Positions 41,255-51,528 of a stretch of DNA of 64,000 bases are shown here, one piece after another (the stretch's first letter is position 1; each line of letters begins with the position of its first letter). The position numbers were made by a program, and so were the translations under genes. The notes beneath the pieces were generated by a model, which was given only the letters and a program-made list of their open reading frames with translations, made no database searches and had not been told where the DNA came from. Source of the stretch: Caldifarciminota bacterium (GTDB taxonomy: Bacteria; Hydrothermota; Tepidihabitantia; SM23-42); assembly GCA_020349965.1 (NCBI GenBank), contig CP070705.1, forward strand, positions 1,440,634 to 1,504,633, given 5' to 3'.

Positions 41255-41973
41255 TACCGTACCTGTTGTTCAGCCAGGACATCGATGAGGCGATTCGATC
41301 GTTCAACGCATTTCGATTCAGCCGGGCGAAAGAGATATTCAGTGCGCTTGCCAAGGATGAGAATTATGGACGCATCGGCGAAGTGTACTACTACTTAGGC
41401 CGACTTTCTGTCAATCCCGATTCAGCGGCCAGTTACTACTACAAAGTAATCAATAATCACCCGCAATCGCGCTACGCCGACATTTCGTATCTCGAGATCG
41501 CAAAAATCAATATCGCGCGGAAGAATTTCGTGACTGCGGCGTCCAATCTGGAAGCACTCATCAAGCGGTATCCGGAGACCGAATATTTGGACGAGGTAAT
41601 GTTCTGGCAGGGTATATCATACATTAGCATGGATGATAATGATCGGGGCGAAGAGATACTTAAAACGCTTCAACGCACTTACCCGAAATCAAAGTGGAGT
41701 GAACGCGCCAGCAACATAACACATAAGAAAGATACGGTACAGGAATTCTATACTGTGCAGCTTGGTTCCTACCGCAGCAAAGATAATGCCGAGAGATATG
41801 CGACGACGTTGCGCGGAAAAGGCGTAGACGTTAGGGTAGTGGAAGCGCTCGTCAAGGGTCAGACCTACTACCGGGTATGGTCAGGACAGTTTCTGAGCCT
41901 CGAAGGGGCCAAAGAATACCTGATGAAACTCGATTCACTCGGTTTGAAGGGTAATGTAGTACGCGGTCCTTGA
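41218..41973 (+). CDS. secreted TPR protein with C-terminal SPOR domain
   Basis: 251 aa. Signal peptide (residues 1-18), three or four TPR-like repeats (EVYYYLGRLSVNPDSAASYYY), and a SPOR domain (FYTVQLGSYRSKDNAERYATTLRGKG... YYRVWSGQF, about residues 178-250) that binds denuded peptidoglycan, often at the septum. The start is ATG 41218; the frame opens 3 codons earlier at a TTG. Third gene of the lapAB operon. Confidence 0.88.
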   Translation: MSRHRIIFTLAVIPYLLFSQDIDEAIRSFNAFRFSRAKEIFSALAKDENYGRIGEVYYYLGRLSVNPDSAASYYYKVINNHPQSRYADISYLEIAKINIARKNFVTAASNLEALIKRYPETEYLDEVMFWQGISYISMDDNDRGEEILKTLQRTYPKSKWSERASNITHKKDTVQEFYTVQLGSYRSKDNAERYATTLRGKGVDVRVVEALVKGQTYYRVWSGQFLSLEGAKEYLMKLDSLGLKGNVVRGP

Positions 41974-42045
41974 AGTCATCGGGATCAGGTTCAGGAGGAT
42001 GTTTTCGGTGGCTGCAGCCTGTCACTTGGTGTTAGATAATAGTTG

Positions 42046-44496
42046 ATGCATCTCACCCCACTTCTCGAACAATATCAGAATATAAAGAATAAACATAAGG
42101 ATATACTCCTGCTCTTTCGTGTCGGAGACTTCTACGAGTTTTATTATGAAGATGCGAAGCTAGCCAGTTCGTATCTGGGTATCACACTTACAGCGAAAAC
42201 GATCAGCAAAGGAGTCCGCGTCCCTTTGTCAGGCATTCCGGTAAAAGCGGCCGACGGCTACATTGCCAAACTTGTGAAAAATGGTCTAAAGGTAGCAATA
42301 TGCGATCAGTTGGAGCCGGCCACCAAAGGAAAGAAACTCGTGGCACGCGATGTGATCGAGGTAATAACTCCAGGTACTGTACTGAGACCTTCTCTACTCG
42401 ATGAAACAAAATCGGTCATGCTGGCAGCATGCTTACCCGATGACAAAGTCACGGGTGTCGCGTTTTGTGATTTGACGAGTGGAGAATTCTCGTGTGGTGA
42501 AGTGGCGTCTACTGATCTGTCAGAGATCCTCCTTCGGCGAGAGGTGAAGGAGGTCGTTGTTCCGGAAGGCGTGGATCTAGGTATCGATCAAACGTTGACC
42601 CGCCTCGACGGGTACCATTTTATCCATGAAATAGCGTATAAGTTACTGGTCGACCATTTCAGGGTGGTGGCGCTCGACGGCTTCGGCATTGAAGACATCA
42701 AGCTGGGAATCGCGGCCGCCGGTGCACTGCTATATTACGTTACGGAAAACCAAAAGACGTCGCTCACCCACATGGACCGTATCGTGCGGTTCGATGCTCA
42801 AAGTACACTCTACCTCGATTCAACGACGCGACGCAACCTGGAAATTCTTGAGAACATTCATGGAGATCGTGACAAGACGCTACTTGGTGTTATGGATCAC
42901 TGCGTCACCCCTTTCGGGAAGAGACGGTTGCGCAGGGAAATGAGCGAGCCCATGCTCGACAGAGCGCCGATCGAAGAACGACTCGACAGTGTCGAGGAAC
43001 TGAAGAGCCGGGAATACTTGCGCGAAGAGTTGAGGAATGTGCTTAAGTCGATCCAGGATGTCGAGAGGATCTCGGCACGCCTTGCCTGTCAGCGGATCAT
43101 GCCGAGGGAGCTTGTTGCGCTGAAGGATTCTTTGTCAAAGTACCCCAGCGTGAAGGAGCTGATTGGTATTTGCGAGAGTGAGGGAATCACCAATGTCCAC
43201 GCAGAAATCGATGGATTCGACGATGTTGTCAAAATCATAGACGAAGCGATTCTCCCGACTCCATCCGCTACTCTTGAAGAGGGCGGGATAATAAAGGAAG
43301 GCTATTCAAAGGAATTGGATGAATTGCGCGAGATCGCGCGCGGCGGTAAGAAGTGGCTTCTGAAATTCGAAGAGAGCGAAAGAAAGCGCACCGGTATTTC
43401 GTCGTTGAAGGTATCCTACAACTCGGTTTTCGGATATTTCATTGAAGTAACAAAGGCAAATCTCCGTCTCGTACCGCAGGATTACGTCAGGAAACAGACG
43501 CTGACGAACGCGGAACGATACTACACTACGGAATTGAAAGAATTCGAGGAGAAGATCATAAGCGCCGAGGAGAGAACGCGGGAGATCGAGTATGGACTCT
43601 ATGTAGCAATTCGGGAAAAGGTGGCGGTTCAGTGCAACGCGATCCTTCAGACAACACGGGCAATTGCTCTCCTGGATATGTTGCAGTCATTTGCCCATGC
43701 GGCAGCGGTTGGCAACTACAGCCGGCCCTTTATCGCAGACGACCGGAAGACGTGCATTGTCGATGGGCGCCATCCCGTCGTAGAGAGGATATTAGAACGC
43801 GGTTCGTTCATACCGAACGATACTTCGCTCGACCGTGAGCGCAATCAGATCGTCCTGATCACGGGTCCGAACATGGCGGGCAAGTCGACATACCTGCGGC
43901 AAGTAGCATTGATAACAATTATGGCTCAATTAGGAAGTTTTGTACCTGCCAAGGAAGCCTCGATTGGCTTGGTCGACAAGATCTTCACGCGCATCGGCGC
44001 AAGTGATGATATATCGCGTGGGGTCAGTACCTTTCTGGCGGAGATGATGGAAACTGCGAACATACTCAACAATGTAACAGATAGAAGTCTCGTCATATTG
44101 GATGAGGTTGGTCGGGGTACATCGACATACGACGGCTTGGCTCTTGCTTGGGCGGTCGTGGAGTATCTCCACGCCGCCAAGAAGCCGAGGACACTATTTG
44201 CCACGCATTTCCACGAATTGACGAGGATTGAAGATTTCCTTAGGGGAGTCAAAAACTACAATTTTCTTGTAAAGGAATGGGGTGATGAAATAATCTTCCT
44301 GCGCAAGTTGAGTACGGGGCCGAGTGATCAGTCGTACGGGATTGAAGTCGCTCGCCTCGCAGGATTGCCCGAATCGGTCATCAACAGGGCAAAGGAAGTC
44401 TTGCGTGATTTTGAGGAAGGGGAGGTATTCAGTATGAGGAAGATGAAGCGCGCAAAACTTTCACAGCAGGACCTCTTCGTCGACCGCTCGTCTTGA
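42046..44496 (+). CDS. mutS: DNA mismatch repair protein MutS
   Basis: 816 aa, MutS1 type. Mismatch-reading domain with RVGDFYEFYYEDA near residues 24-36 (Phe-x-Glu wedge), connector, lever (EEGGIIKEGYSKELDELRE), clamp (FGYFIEVTKANL), then ATPase: Walker A TGPNMAGKST near 606, DDISRGVSTFLAEM, VILDEVGRGTSTYDGLA, and ATHFHEL. The start is ATG 42046. A GATAAT box 5 bases upstream resembles the leaderless pattern but has no good -35 box. No mutL is next to it. Confidence 0.96.
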   Translation: MHLTPLLEQYQNIKNKHKDILLLFRVGDFYEFYYEDAKLASSYLGITLTAKTISKGVRVPLSGIPVKAADGYIAKLVKNGLKVAICDQLEPATKGKKLVARDVIEVITPGTVLRPSLLDETKSVMLAACLPDDKVTGVAFCDLTSGEFSCGEVASTDLSEILLRREVKEVVVPEGVDLGIDQTLTRLDGYHFIHEIAYKLLVDHFRVVALDGFGIEDIKLGIAAAGALLYYVTENQKTSLTHMDRIVRFDAQSTLYLDSTTRRNLEILENIHGDRDKTLLGVMDHCVTPFGKRRLRREMSEPMLDRAPIEERLDSVEELKSREYLREELRNVLKSIQDVERISARLACQRIMPRELVALKDSLSKYPSVKELIGICESEGITNVHAEIDGFDDVVKIIDEAILPTPSATLEEGGIIKEGYSKELDELREIARGGKKWLLKFEESERKRTGISSLKVSYNSVFGYFIEVTKANLRLVPQDYVRKQTLTNAERYYTTELKEFEEKIISAEERTREIEYGLYVAIREKVAVQCNAILQTTRAIALLDMLQSFAHAAAVGNYSRPFIADDRKTCIVDGRHPVVERILERGSFIPNDTSLDRERNQIVLITGPNMAGKSTYLRQVALITIMAQLGSFVPAKEASIGLVDKIFTRIGASDDISRGVSTFLAEMMETANILNNVTDRSLVILDEVGRGTSTYDGLALAWAVVEYLHAAKKPRTLFATHFHELTRIEDFLRGVKNYNFLVKEWGDEIIFLRKLSTGPSDQSYGIEVARLAGLPESVINRAKEVLRDFEEGEVFSMRKMKRAKLSQQDLFVDRSS

Positions 44497-44569
44497 CATT
44501 AATGCGGATCGATTTATAATAAACGAGTATCTAGACAATATTGTCAAAATACTAGATTCATTTCCCCTC

Positions 44570-44607
44570 CCGGTCGCGACCTGCGGGTCGCGGCCGGACT
44601 TTGTTTG
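44570..44607 (+). terminator. intrinsic terminator after mutS
   Basis: A GC-rich stem of 12 pairs with one wobble (CCGGTCGCGACC, 44570-44581, pairing to 44597), loop TGCG, followed by ACTTTGTTTG. It is placed 74 bases after the mutS stop. Confidence 0.65.
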
Positions 44608-44626
44608 ATAAGATCTAAAGCCGGTC

Positions 44627-45934
44627 TTATCGTTTCATGCCCTGTCCAAGCTTGAATACCCTGGGGCCATCTTTGATTGCATTACGCGTGTCGACGATGA
44701 GTCGTGCATTCTTGGTTATAAAATTGTAATCGTATTTCGAATGATCCGTCAAAATAACTACAATATCGTACATTCTGATTGTCTTCTTGTTTAACTCAAT
44801 AGATCGGACTCTGCGGCCACCGATCACTAATTGGGGGACGTGCGGGTCATGATAGTCGACCATTCCGACTCGCTGCTTGATGATCTCGTAGATTTTCATT
44901 GCCGGCGAAGCCCTCAGGTCGGAGATGTCCCGTTTGAAAGCCATACCGAGCAGCAGAACCTTAGATTTGTTTGGACACACACCAGACTGGCTCAAGACTT
45001 CAATCGTCTTGTTAACCACGAAATACGGCATCTCTTCGTTGATACGTGCGGACAATTCGATGAAGACCGTATGGAAATCATATTCTCTGGCCTTCCAAGA
45101 CAGATAGTAGGGATCGATCGGAATGCAGTGGCCGCCGACGCCGGGTCCCGGGACGAAGGGCATGAAGCCGAATGGTTTTGTGCTTGCTGCTTCGATGACC
45201 TCCCAGATGTTGATGTTACCCATCCGTTCGCATAGTTGGGCGAATTCATTGACCAGGGCGATATTGACATTGCGGAACGTATTTTCCAGTATCTTGCTCA
45301 TCTCCGCAGCACGTGCCGAAGATACGGCGTGCACCGAATCGACGAAGTGTTTATAGAAAAATGCAGCAATGCGGGTACAGTGTCTGGTGACGCCGCCAAT
45401 AACGACGGGCGTGTTGATGACCCCGTATCGCTTGTTACCGGGGTCTATCCGTTCCGGGCAGAATGCCAAGAAGAAATCTTTTCCAACCTTCAAACCGGAT
45501 TCCTCGAGGATCGGCAGGAGAACCTTGTCTGTGGTTTCCGGATAAGTTGTACTCTTCATGATGATCAGCTGATCGCGACGCAAATGATGCCTTATCCACT
45601 TGGTACTTTGTATGACTGGCAAGAGATCTGGTTCTTTATTGGCAGTTACTGGTGTCGGGACGCAGATCAGAATGACATCGCATGATCTTAATTGTGCGGG
45701 TGATGTTGTTGCACTGATCATTCCATCGCGTACGTATTTTCTTAGAGTCGCCGATTCAACGTCGCTGATGAAGGAGCTGCCGCGATTGATCTGCTTCACG
45801 CGCTCGCCATCAATATCAATGCCGATCACTTTGAATCCCTTTGCGGCGATTTCGATGGCGATCGGTAGGCCGACGTATCCGAGACCGATTATTCCAATCT
45901 TAGCCTTCTTATTCTTGATGAGATCCTTGAGCAT
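44627..45934 (-). CDS. nucleotide-sugar dehydrogenase (UDP-N-acetylglucosamine 6-dehydrogenase-like)
   Basis: 435 aa. NAD-binding IGIIGLGYVGLPIAIEIA near the N terminus, ICVPTPV, central AEMSKILENTFRNVNIALVNE, and PGVGGHCIPIDPYYLSWKA with the catalytic Cys. The closest pattern is the WbpA/TviB group that makes UDP-GlcNAc/GalNAc uronates for surface polysaccharides; plain UDP-glucose dehydrogenase is less likely. GGGAG lies 5 bases before ATG 45934. No other polysaccharide genes are adjacent. Confidence 0.87.
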   Translation of the reverse strand: MLKDLIKNKKAKIGIIGLGYVGLPIAIEIAAKGFKVIGIDIDGERVKQINRGSSFISDVESATLRKYVRDGMISATTSPAQLRSCDVILICVPTPVTANKEPDLLPVIQSTKWIRHHLRRDQLIIMKSTTYPETTDKVLLPILEESGLKVGKDFFLAFCPERIDPGNKRYGVINTPVVIGGVTRHCTRIAAFFYKHFVDSVHAVSSARAAEMSKILENTFRNVNIALVNEFAQLCERMGNINIWEVIEAASTKPFGFMPFVPGPGVGGHCIPIDPYYLSWKAREYDFHTVFIELSARINEEMPYFVVNKTIEVLSQSGVCPNKSKVLLLGMAFKRDISDLRASPAMKIYEIIKQRVGMVDYHDPHVPQLVIGGRRVRSIELNKKTIRMYDIVVILTDHSKYDYNFITKNARLIVDTRNAIKDGPRVFKLGQGMKR

Positions 45935-45971
45935 CGTCACTCCCTTTCATAACAGTTAAACAATTGCTGCT

Positions 45972-45999
45972 ATTATATGCCTAATTTCGATTTATGCAA
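45972..45999 (-). promoter_or_regulatory. promoter of the nucleotide-sugar dehydrogenase gene, Shine-Dalgarno-leader type
   Basis: On the minus strand: TTGCAT (45999-45994), 16-bp spacer, TATAAT (45977-45972); 37 bases to the ATG, including GGGAG. Confidence 0.75.
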
Positions 46000-46010
46000 G
46001 GGTTTAATTG

Positions 46011-46039
46011 TTGACAACCGAAAAAAAATGGGATATGAT
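46011..46039 (+). promoter_or_regulatory. promoter of the HEAT-guaA operon, leaderless type
   Basis: TTGACA (46011-46016), 17-bp spacer, TATGAT (46034-46039), 5 bases to ATG 46045. Confidence 0.82.
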
Positions 46040-46044
46040 TGCAT

Positions 46045-48063
46045 ATGGATCAGAGGCTCATGCTGGAGCTGATGACGAAAATCGCAATAGGTTTCAACAC
46101 AGCACGATCCCATGGGGCCGAACACCCGGCGTTCAACGATGCAGTATCGAATGCTCTTTCAACGCTTACGAGCATATTCACGGAGCATTCAGAATTCAGA
46201 GTGTCGTTGTCCGACGGCACGTTCTCTTTTCAGGACTTAAGGGTAGAGCGGGATGCTGATTCTGCGCTCGGTGCGCTTGCTGACCATATGGGGAAGAGAG
46301 GTATTGGCGGCATTACATTCAGGTCTTTCGCAACTGCGAATGATGTCGCCGTCCTGTATTCCAACTTGGTCGATCCTGATGCAACCATCGGTGGTAGAAG
46401 TAGCGAGGCGCACCGGCCGAGCGGATCGGCCAAGGAGGCGATCACTCTGGATCTATTATCCAGCGATGCACACCCACAGAAGGCGGCGCGGCACAAGAGT
46501 CCCGAGGAGATCATCAGAGCGATCCGTAGTCTGGTCGAAATGGTGAGAAGACGGGGTGACATATCCGACGCGAGAGCGCCGTTTATCGACGTGGTGAATG
46601 ATGTTGAGCACTTATCGAGCAGGGACTGGAATTCGTTTCGCGAGGCACTGGCAAGTGTCGTCGAGCTCCTGCCGCTCGAGAAGCGTGTTGCGTTGCTCCA
46701 GGATATTCTGATACGGCCATTTTCGCTAATGCTACTATCCCGGCTGGAGAGCGAGACACTCATCGAATCGATCGTTAATTGGGAAAGGCAGGGGAAGGCT
46801 GAACATATAGTGAAGGTGCTCGGTGAGTTAGATAAAACGAAATTGAAAACGGTCGTCCCGGCACTAAAAAACAGGCAATCGAAGATCTATCAATATCTCT
46901 TCCATGCCGGAGTGAATCTACTCGTTGAGGATATGGTTGCATCGACGGTGATGGAAGATGATCTGCATACCGTGATCCGACCTTATCAAGGCATGCTGAG
47001 AGCGGACAATGTGAGCAGGCGCCATGATGCTTACAAGTCCTTGCTCAATTTCGCAATCCGCCTCACTCGGGATTCAAAACACGGGATGGCAAATAAAGTC
47101 CTTTCTGCCATTATGACGACGATCGAAGGAGAGACTGAGGGGATCATAGCTGAATTCATGAATGATTTTACTGAGTTGTACGGTATGTCTGATGCGTGTG
47201 GGCAGAGGGATTTGTGTGAAAGTCTGATTGAGTCCTTTGGAAGAATTCTCGGCCGTACCGAGCTTCCGATCTCTCTAAGAAAAAGGATAATAGAATTTTT
47301 GAGCGCAACTCGGAATCCATCTGTCCTTCCAATATTATTTTCACTACTTTGGGAAAGCGGTCTGTACCCCGATGTGCGGTCTGCGATCGTCGGTTTCAAG
47401 AGTCATGCCGTGAAAGAAGCGGTCCAGCTGCTGCGTTATGCTGAAGAATTCACGCTACGCATGAGGTTGATCGACATTTTGAAAAACATGGGGGGGGATA
47501 GCATCGAAGTTCTCATGGAAAATCTCGGTGCGCGTGAATGGTTTCTGCGCAGGAATATCGTCCGGATTTTTGGTGAGATCGGTGAGTCCAGCGTATGCTC
47601 GCGCATTGAGCATATGCTCGATGACGAAGACCATCGCGTGCGCCTTGAGGTCGTTCGTGCTTTCAGCAGATTGAAGTACAAAGCCGGGCTCCTGCACTCC
47701 CTCAATGATGGTTCTATGCAGGTCAAGGGTGAAGCATTGCGCGGATTGCGTACGATGATCGATGCCGAGGAGTTCATCGACATGTTGCCCAGGTTGGGTG
47801 CAAGCGGCGACGAGGTTTATGTACAATTGCTGAAGATCATTGATGAGAAGAAGATCCTTGAAGCCATTCATTGGATTGCGGACTTGCTCAGGCGCATCGA
47901 GTGGCGCAGTGATGAGCAAGCAACCGAGATAAAGGAATTGAGCGTGGCTGCCCTCGCTAGAATGGGCGGCAACGAAGCAAAGGTAATACTGATGGACCTG
48001 CGGAATTCTCAGGACAAGGTACTGGCAGATCTGGTGTCGAGTGCACTGAAGAGGCTCAAATGA
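46045..48063 (+). CDS. HEAT-repeat protein of unknown function
   Basis: 672 aa, all-helical. The last third has clear HEAT repeats (LRRNIVRIFGEIGESSVCSRIEHMLDDEDHRVRLEVVRAFSRL; VKGEALRGLRTMID). The N terminus (AHP-like GAEHPAFNDAVSNALSTL, then VSLSDGTFSFQDLRV) resembles the front part of other large bacterial HEAT proteins of unknown role. No signal peptide. The start is ATG 46045; the frame opens 2 codons earlier in the -10 box. It is 13 bases before guaA, likely one operon. Confidence 0.82.
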   Translation: MDQRLMLELMTKIAIGFNTARSHGAEHPAFNDAVSNALSTLTSIFTEHSEFRVSLSDGTFSFQDLRVERDADSALGALADHMGKRGIGGITFRSFATANDVAVLYSNLVDPDATIGGRSSEAHRPSGSAKEAITLDLLSSDAHPQKAARHKSPEEIIRAIRSLVEMVRRRGDISDARAPFIDVVNDVEHLSSRDWNSFREALASVVELLPLEKRVALLQDILIRPFSLMLLSRLESETLIESIVNWERQGKAEHIVKVLGELDKTKLKTVVPALKNRQSKIYQYLFHAGVNLLVEDMVASTVMEDDLHTVIRPYQGMLRADNVSRRHDAYKSLLNFAIRLTRDSKHGMANKVLSAIMTTIEGETEGIIAEFMNDFTELYGMSDACGQRDLCESLIESFGRILGRTELPISLRKRIIEFLSATRNPSVLPILFSLLWESGLYPDVRSAIVGFKSHAVKEAVQLLRYAEEFTLRMRLIDILKNMGGDSIEVLMENLGAREWFLRRNIVRIFGEIGESSVCSRIEHMLDDEDHRVRLEVVRAFSRLKYKAGLLHSLNDGSMQVKGEALRGLRTMIDAEEFIDMLPRLGASGDEVYVQLLKIIDEKKILEAIHWIADLLRRIEWRSDEQATEIKELSVAALARMGGNEAKVILMDLRNSQDKVLADLVSSALKRLK

Positions 48064-48076
48064 TGCGTGTGCCCGT

Positions 48077-49585
48077 ATGATTGCCGTAATTGATTTCGGC
48101 TCACAATATACCCAGTTGATTGCGCGCCGGATACGGGAGTGCGGAGTGTATTCGGAGATCATCAGTTGCCATGGCAGCGCTTCGGTGCTTGTGGGAAAGG
48201 ATGTCGAGGGTATTGTGCTTTCCGGCGGCCCAGGTAGCGTCTACGAAATTGACATTGAGAACTATCGCAGGTTTTTCTCCCTGGGCGTTCCGGTATTGGG
48301 GATTTGCTACGGCATGCAACTTGCTGCTCAGCTGTTCGGCGGTAAGGTCAGGAAGAGCAAGAGCCGCGAGTATGGATTGGCACATCTTACCCATCGCAAG
48401 GATCCCTTGTTTGCAGGCATCCCCAAGCGGGTGCATGTCTGGATGAGCCACGGTGATACGGTGGTCCGTGTTCCGAGAGGCGCGCGTGTGATTGCCTATA
48501 CCGAGAACACAGCGGTTGCGGCTTTTCGACTACGTGGTTTCTACGGTCTGCAATTCCATCCTGAGGTGCGCCATACCCGACACGGCAGGAGGATCATTAG
48601 TAACTTCGTCATTAAGGTTTGCCACGCGCGCAGGACATGGTCAGCGCGTCGGTTCGTGGAAGATGAGATCAATCGGATTAGGGAGATGGTTGGTAATGAA
48701 AAAGCGATATGTGGAATAAGTGGAGGCGTTGATTCGACCGTTGCCGCGACGATTGCGGCTCGCGCCCTCGGCAAAAATCTCATCAGTGTTTTCGTCGACA
48801 ATGGTGTATTGAGGATGAACGAGAGGGAAGAAGTCAGGGCGAGCCTCAGTCCAGTAATGAATTTGCGAGTTATCGACGCACGTGATAGGTTCCTTAGCAG
48901 CCTTGCCAATGTCAAGGACGCCGAAAGAAAGCGGAAGGTCATCGGCCGTGAATTCATCAAGATCTTCGAAGCAGAAGCCAATCGGATAGGAAATGTGAAG
49001 TACCTGGTGCAGGGAACATTGTATCCAGATGTCATAGAGTCGGGCCAAGGGATCGGCCCGGCCGATGTGATCAAGAGCCATCACAATGTCGGAGGTCTGC
49101 CAAAGAGAATGAAACTCAAGATCATCGAACCGCTGAGAATGTTGTTCAAAGACGAGGTACGGTCAATAGGGCGCTATCTTGGACTCCCGGCACACTACAT
49201 TGAAAGGAAACCTTTTCCTGGCCCGGGGCTCGCCGTGCGCATTGTCGGCGTAGTAAACAAGGGCCGGCTGGAGACCCTGCGCCAGGCCGATCAGATACTG
49301 CTGGAAGAGGCGCACAAACTCAGGAACTACGGAAGTATCTGGCAGATATTTGCCGTACTCTTGCCGCTCGGCAGCGTCGGTGTGATGGGAGACAGGCGTA
49401 CCTATGATTCCGTCTGCGCAATAAGGGCAGTGAGGAGCGATGACGGTATGACGGCGGATTGGGTGCGGCTGCCCCACAATTTCTTGAACCGTGTTTCGCG
49501 CAGAATCGTCAATGAAGTTAAGGGGATAAACCGCGTCGTCTTCGATATCACATCGAAGCCACCGGCCACCATTGAATGGGAATGA
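48077..49585 (+). CDS. guaA: GMP synthase (glutamine-hydrolysing)
   Basis: 502 aa. It converts XMP to GMP. Class I glutamine amidotransferase half with nucleophile Cys in PVLGICYGMQL (near residue 80) and FHPEVRHT; PP-loop ATPase half with GISGGVDSTV (near 216); C-terminal dimer part with PFPGPGLAVRIVG and the closing FDITSKPPATIEWE. Its stop overlaps the GGDEF gene by 10 bases. Confidence 0.97.
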   Translation: MIAVIDFGSQYTQLIARRIRECGVYSEIISCHGSASVLVGKDVEGIVLSGGPGSVYEIDIENYRRFFSLGVPVLGICYGMQLAAQLFGGKVRKSKSREYGLAHLTHRKDPLFAGIPKRVHVWMSHGDTVVRVPRGARVIAYTENTAVAAFRLRGFYGLQFHPEVRHTRHGRRIISNFVIKVCHARRTWSARRFVEDEINRIREMVGNEKAICGISGGVDSTVAATIAARALGKNLISVFVDNGVLRMNEREEVRASLSPVMNLRVIDARDRFLSSLANVKDAERKRKVIGREFIKIFEAEANRIGNVKYLVQGTLYPDVIESGQGIGPADVIKSHHNVGGLPKRMKLKIIEPLRMLFKDEVRSIGRYLGLPAHYIERKPFPGPGLAVRIVGVVNKGRLETLRQADQILLEEAHKLRNYGSIWQIFAVLLPLGSVGVMGDRRTYDSVCAIRAVRSDDGMTADWVRLPHNFLNRVSRRIVNEVKGINRVVFDITSKPPATIEWE

Positions 49586-51528
49586 TCTTCTATATCGCTG
49601 GCGTGATATACGGTGTTGTCAGTGGCAGCGGCGTACTGAACCGCGGCCTCAGCGTACCATACACGTATTTATTTCTTTTCGCGCTGGCAGCTATCTACCT
49701 GATCTATCTGTTCATCAAAAAGAGGGATCCCCGGTACACGATTGCCGTAGCCGTCGCCACAAATCTCGTCATCCAATTGTCAGGTGGTATGACCTCACCG
49801 CTATTGCTTGGATACCTACCCTTGTTTCTTATTGTCGCTTTCAAAGATGTTCCCCGTGATTATTGGATCGTTTCGGTGGCCTTGATCGTTATCGAACTTT
49901 CGTCGGGTATCGTTACGCGCTCTTTGAATATTTTACCGCTCGCCTTCATGTTTCTGACGGCTTTCATCATCGGATATATCTTCGAAGTGTTGCGGGGAAA
50001 GGAAGTCCGAATTTCCCGAGCGCTTTCTCGGTATGAAGCAGTGGAACAGTTTTTCGCGCCGTCGGCATTTGAGTCTGATCGGGTGCGCACGGCAGTGGGC
50101 GAGATCGACCGTCACAAGGGTATCGAACGTCCCTTGTTATATTTCGTGAAGTTCTTACATCATCTGTTCGATGCTCACACTACTGCGATATTCGCCTGCA
50201 GCGACAATGCCCTCGTTCTGGTGCAGGGCTTTTCGCACTCGGAACTATTCTCTCGCGATTGCGTGATCCAAGCGCAGACCGGTCTCTTCCGCCAGGTAAT
50301 TACCGACCGCAAGTCGCTATTGATCAAGGAATACATGCAGAATCCCGATGAATTGGGATATTATCGCGGAGAGGTGATGATCAAATCGGTGATCATTGCA
50401 CCGATCGTACTGATTGACAACGTCGTTGGCGTACTGGCGATCGATCGAAAGTCCAGTTCGTTCGAGGAAAGAGATAAAGCACTATTCGATGAAGCGGCGA
50501 ACACGGCAGGGTTCATGTTGGCGATGCTAAAGCTCTATGAAAAGGCGAAGTATGACGTTCAGCATCTCTCCTCGATCGCCGAACTGGCGGAGAAACTCCA
50601 CAAAAGACTGGATCTAAAAGAGATCTTATCGGATACGATCAATGCATTCAAACATTTTATGCCTTGCGATGACATTTCGATAGCCAGCGTCGATGAAGTG
50701 AACAATTTCGGCAGAGTGATTGTTTCGACGTATGTGCCGGAGAATACTACGTTCTCACTAAATGACGGCCTCGTTGGTTTTGTGGCCAGGCATCGGAATT
50801 CGATCATCAAAGATGATCTCAATAAAGGGAATCTTGTCGTGTTCAGGAGGGATGTCAAAACATCGAATGCCTCATTTGTTGGCGTGCCTATACAGCAAGA
50901 TGACGAGCTGCTCGGTGTCGTTTGGCTTGAGGATCACCAACGCAGGAAATTCAATGACGACGATGTTCGGATATTGAATATCCTTTCTTATCAATTATCG
51001 CTGGCCTGGCAGCGGGCGATACTCTATGACAAGGTAAAGGAACTTTCGATTCGTGACGGCCTTACCGATTTGTACAATCACCGGCACTTCCAGGAGATTC
51101 TTGAAGCGCAGATTTCAGAGGTGAATGAATTAGTGCTGATACTCCTCGATATCGATCATTTCAAGAAGATAAATGACACCTATGGTCACCAGGCAGGGGA
51201 TAGGGTTTTGAAGTTCCTCGGTAGATTGATATCTCAGGTCGGAATAGCTGCACGCTACGGCGGCGAGGAATTCGCCGTAATCATGCCGAAATGTTCATTG
51301 AAGAAGGCAATGGATAAGGCGGTGCGTATGAAGGATCAGCTTCTGAAATCCGAGGTCGCCTGTGACCATGCGAAGATCAAATTCACGGTTAGTATGGGGA
51401 TCGCCCATTACCCGAACGATGCAAGAACGCGGGTCGAGTTGATCGAAAAGGCGGATCGTGCCCTGTATCAGGCAAAAGAAATGGGGCGCGACCGTATCAT
51501 AATAGCCCAGACTTTGGCGAATCAATGA
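49576..51528 (+). CDS. membrane-anchored diguanylate cyclase with GAF domains
   Basis: 650 aa. About six membrane segments (residues 3-145), a GAF-like region (about 170-320), a second GAF region (330-480), and a GGDEF domain (485-650): DGLTDLYNHRHFQEIL, RYGGEEFAVIM near residue 560. GGEEF is an active variant. The RxxD inhibitory site is absent (QVGI at that place), unlike the GGDEF protein at 14.3 kb. The start lies inside the end of guaA; ATG 49582 is an alternative. Confidence 0.88.
   Translation: MGMIFYIAGVIYGVVSGSGVLNRGLSVPYTYLFLFALAAIYLIYLFIKKRDPRYTIAVAVATNLVIQLSGGMTSPLLLGYLPLFLIVAFKDVPRDYWIVSVALIVIELSSGIVTRSLNILPLAFMFLTAFIIGYIFEVLRGKEVRISRALSRYEAVEQFFAPSAFESDRVRTAVGEIDRHKGIERPLLYFVKFLHHLFDAHTTAIFACSDNALVLVQGFSHSELFSRDCVIQAQTGLFRQVITDRKSLLIKEYMQNPDELGYYRGEVMIKSVIIAPIVLIDNVVGVLAIDRKSSSFEERDKALFDEAANTAGFMLAMLKLYEKAKYDVQHLSSIAELAEKLHKRLDLKEILSDTINAFKHFMPCDDISIASVDEVNNFGRVIVSTYVPENTTFSLNDGLVGFVARHRNSIIKDDLNKGNLVVFRRDVKTSNASFVGVPIQQDDELLGVVWLEDHQRRKFNDDDVRILNILSYQLSLAWQRAILYDKVKELSIRDGLTDLYNHRHFQEILEAQISEVNELVLILLDIDHFKKINDTYGHQAGDRVLKFLGRLISQVGIAARYGGEEFAVIMPKCSLKKAMDKAVRMKDQLLKSEVACDHAKIKFTVSMGIAHYPNDARTRVELIEKADRALYQAKEMGRDRIIIAQTLANQ

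Noticed and set aside
42012..42045. leaderless promoter for mutS (GATAAT 5 bases before ATG)
   Set aside because: No acceptable -35 box at 15-18 bases; kept only as a remark under mutS.
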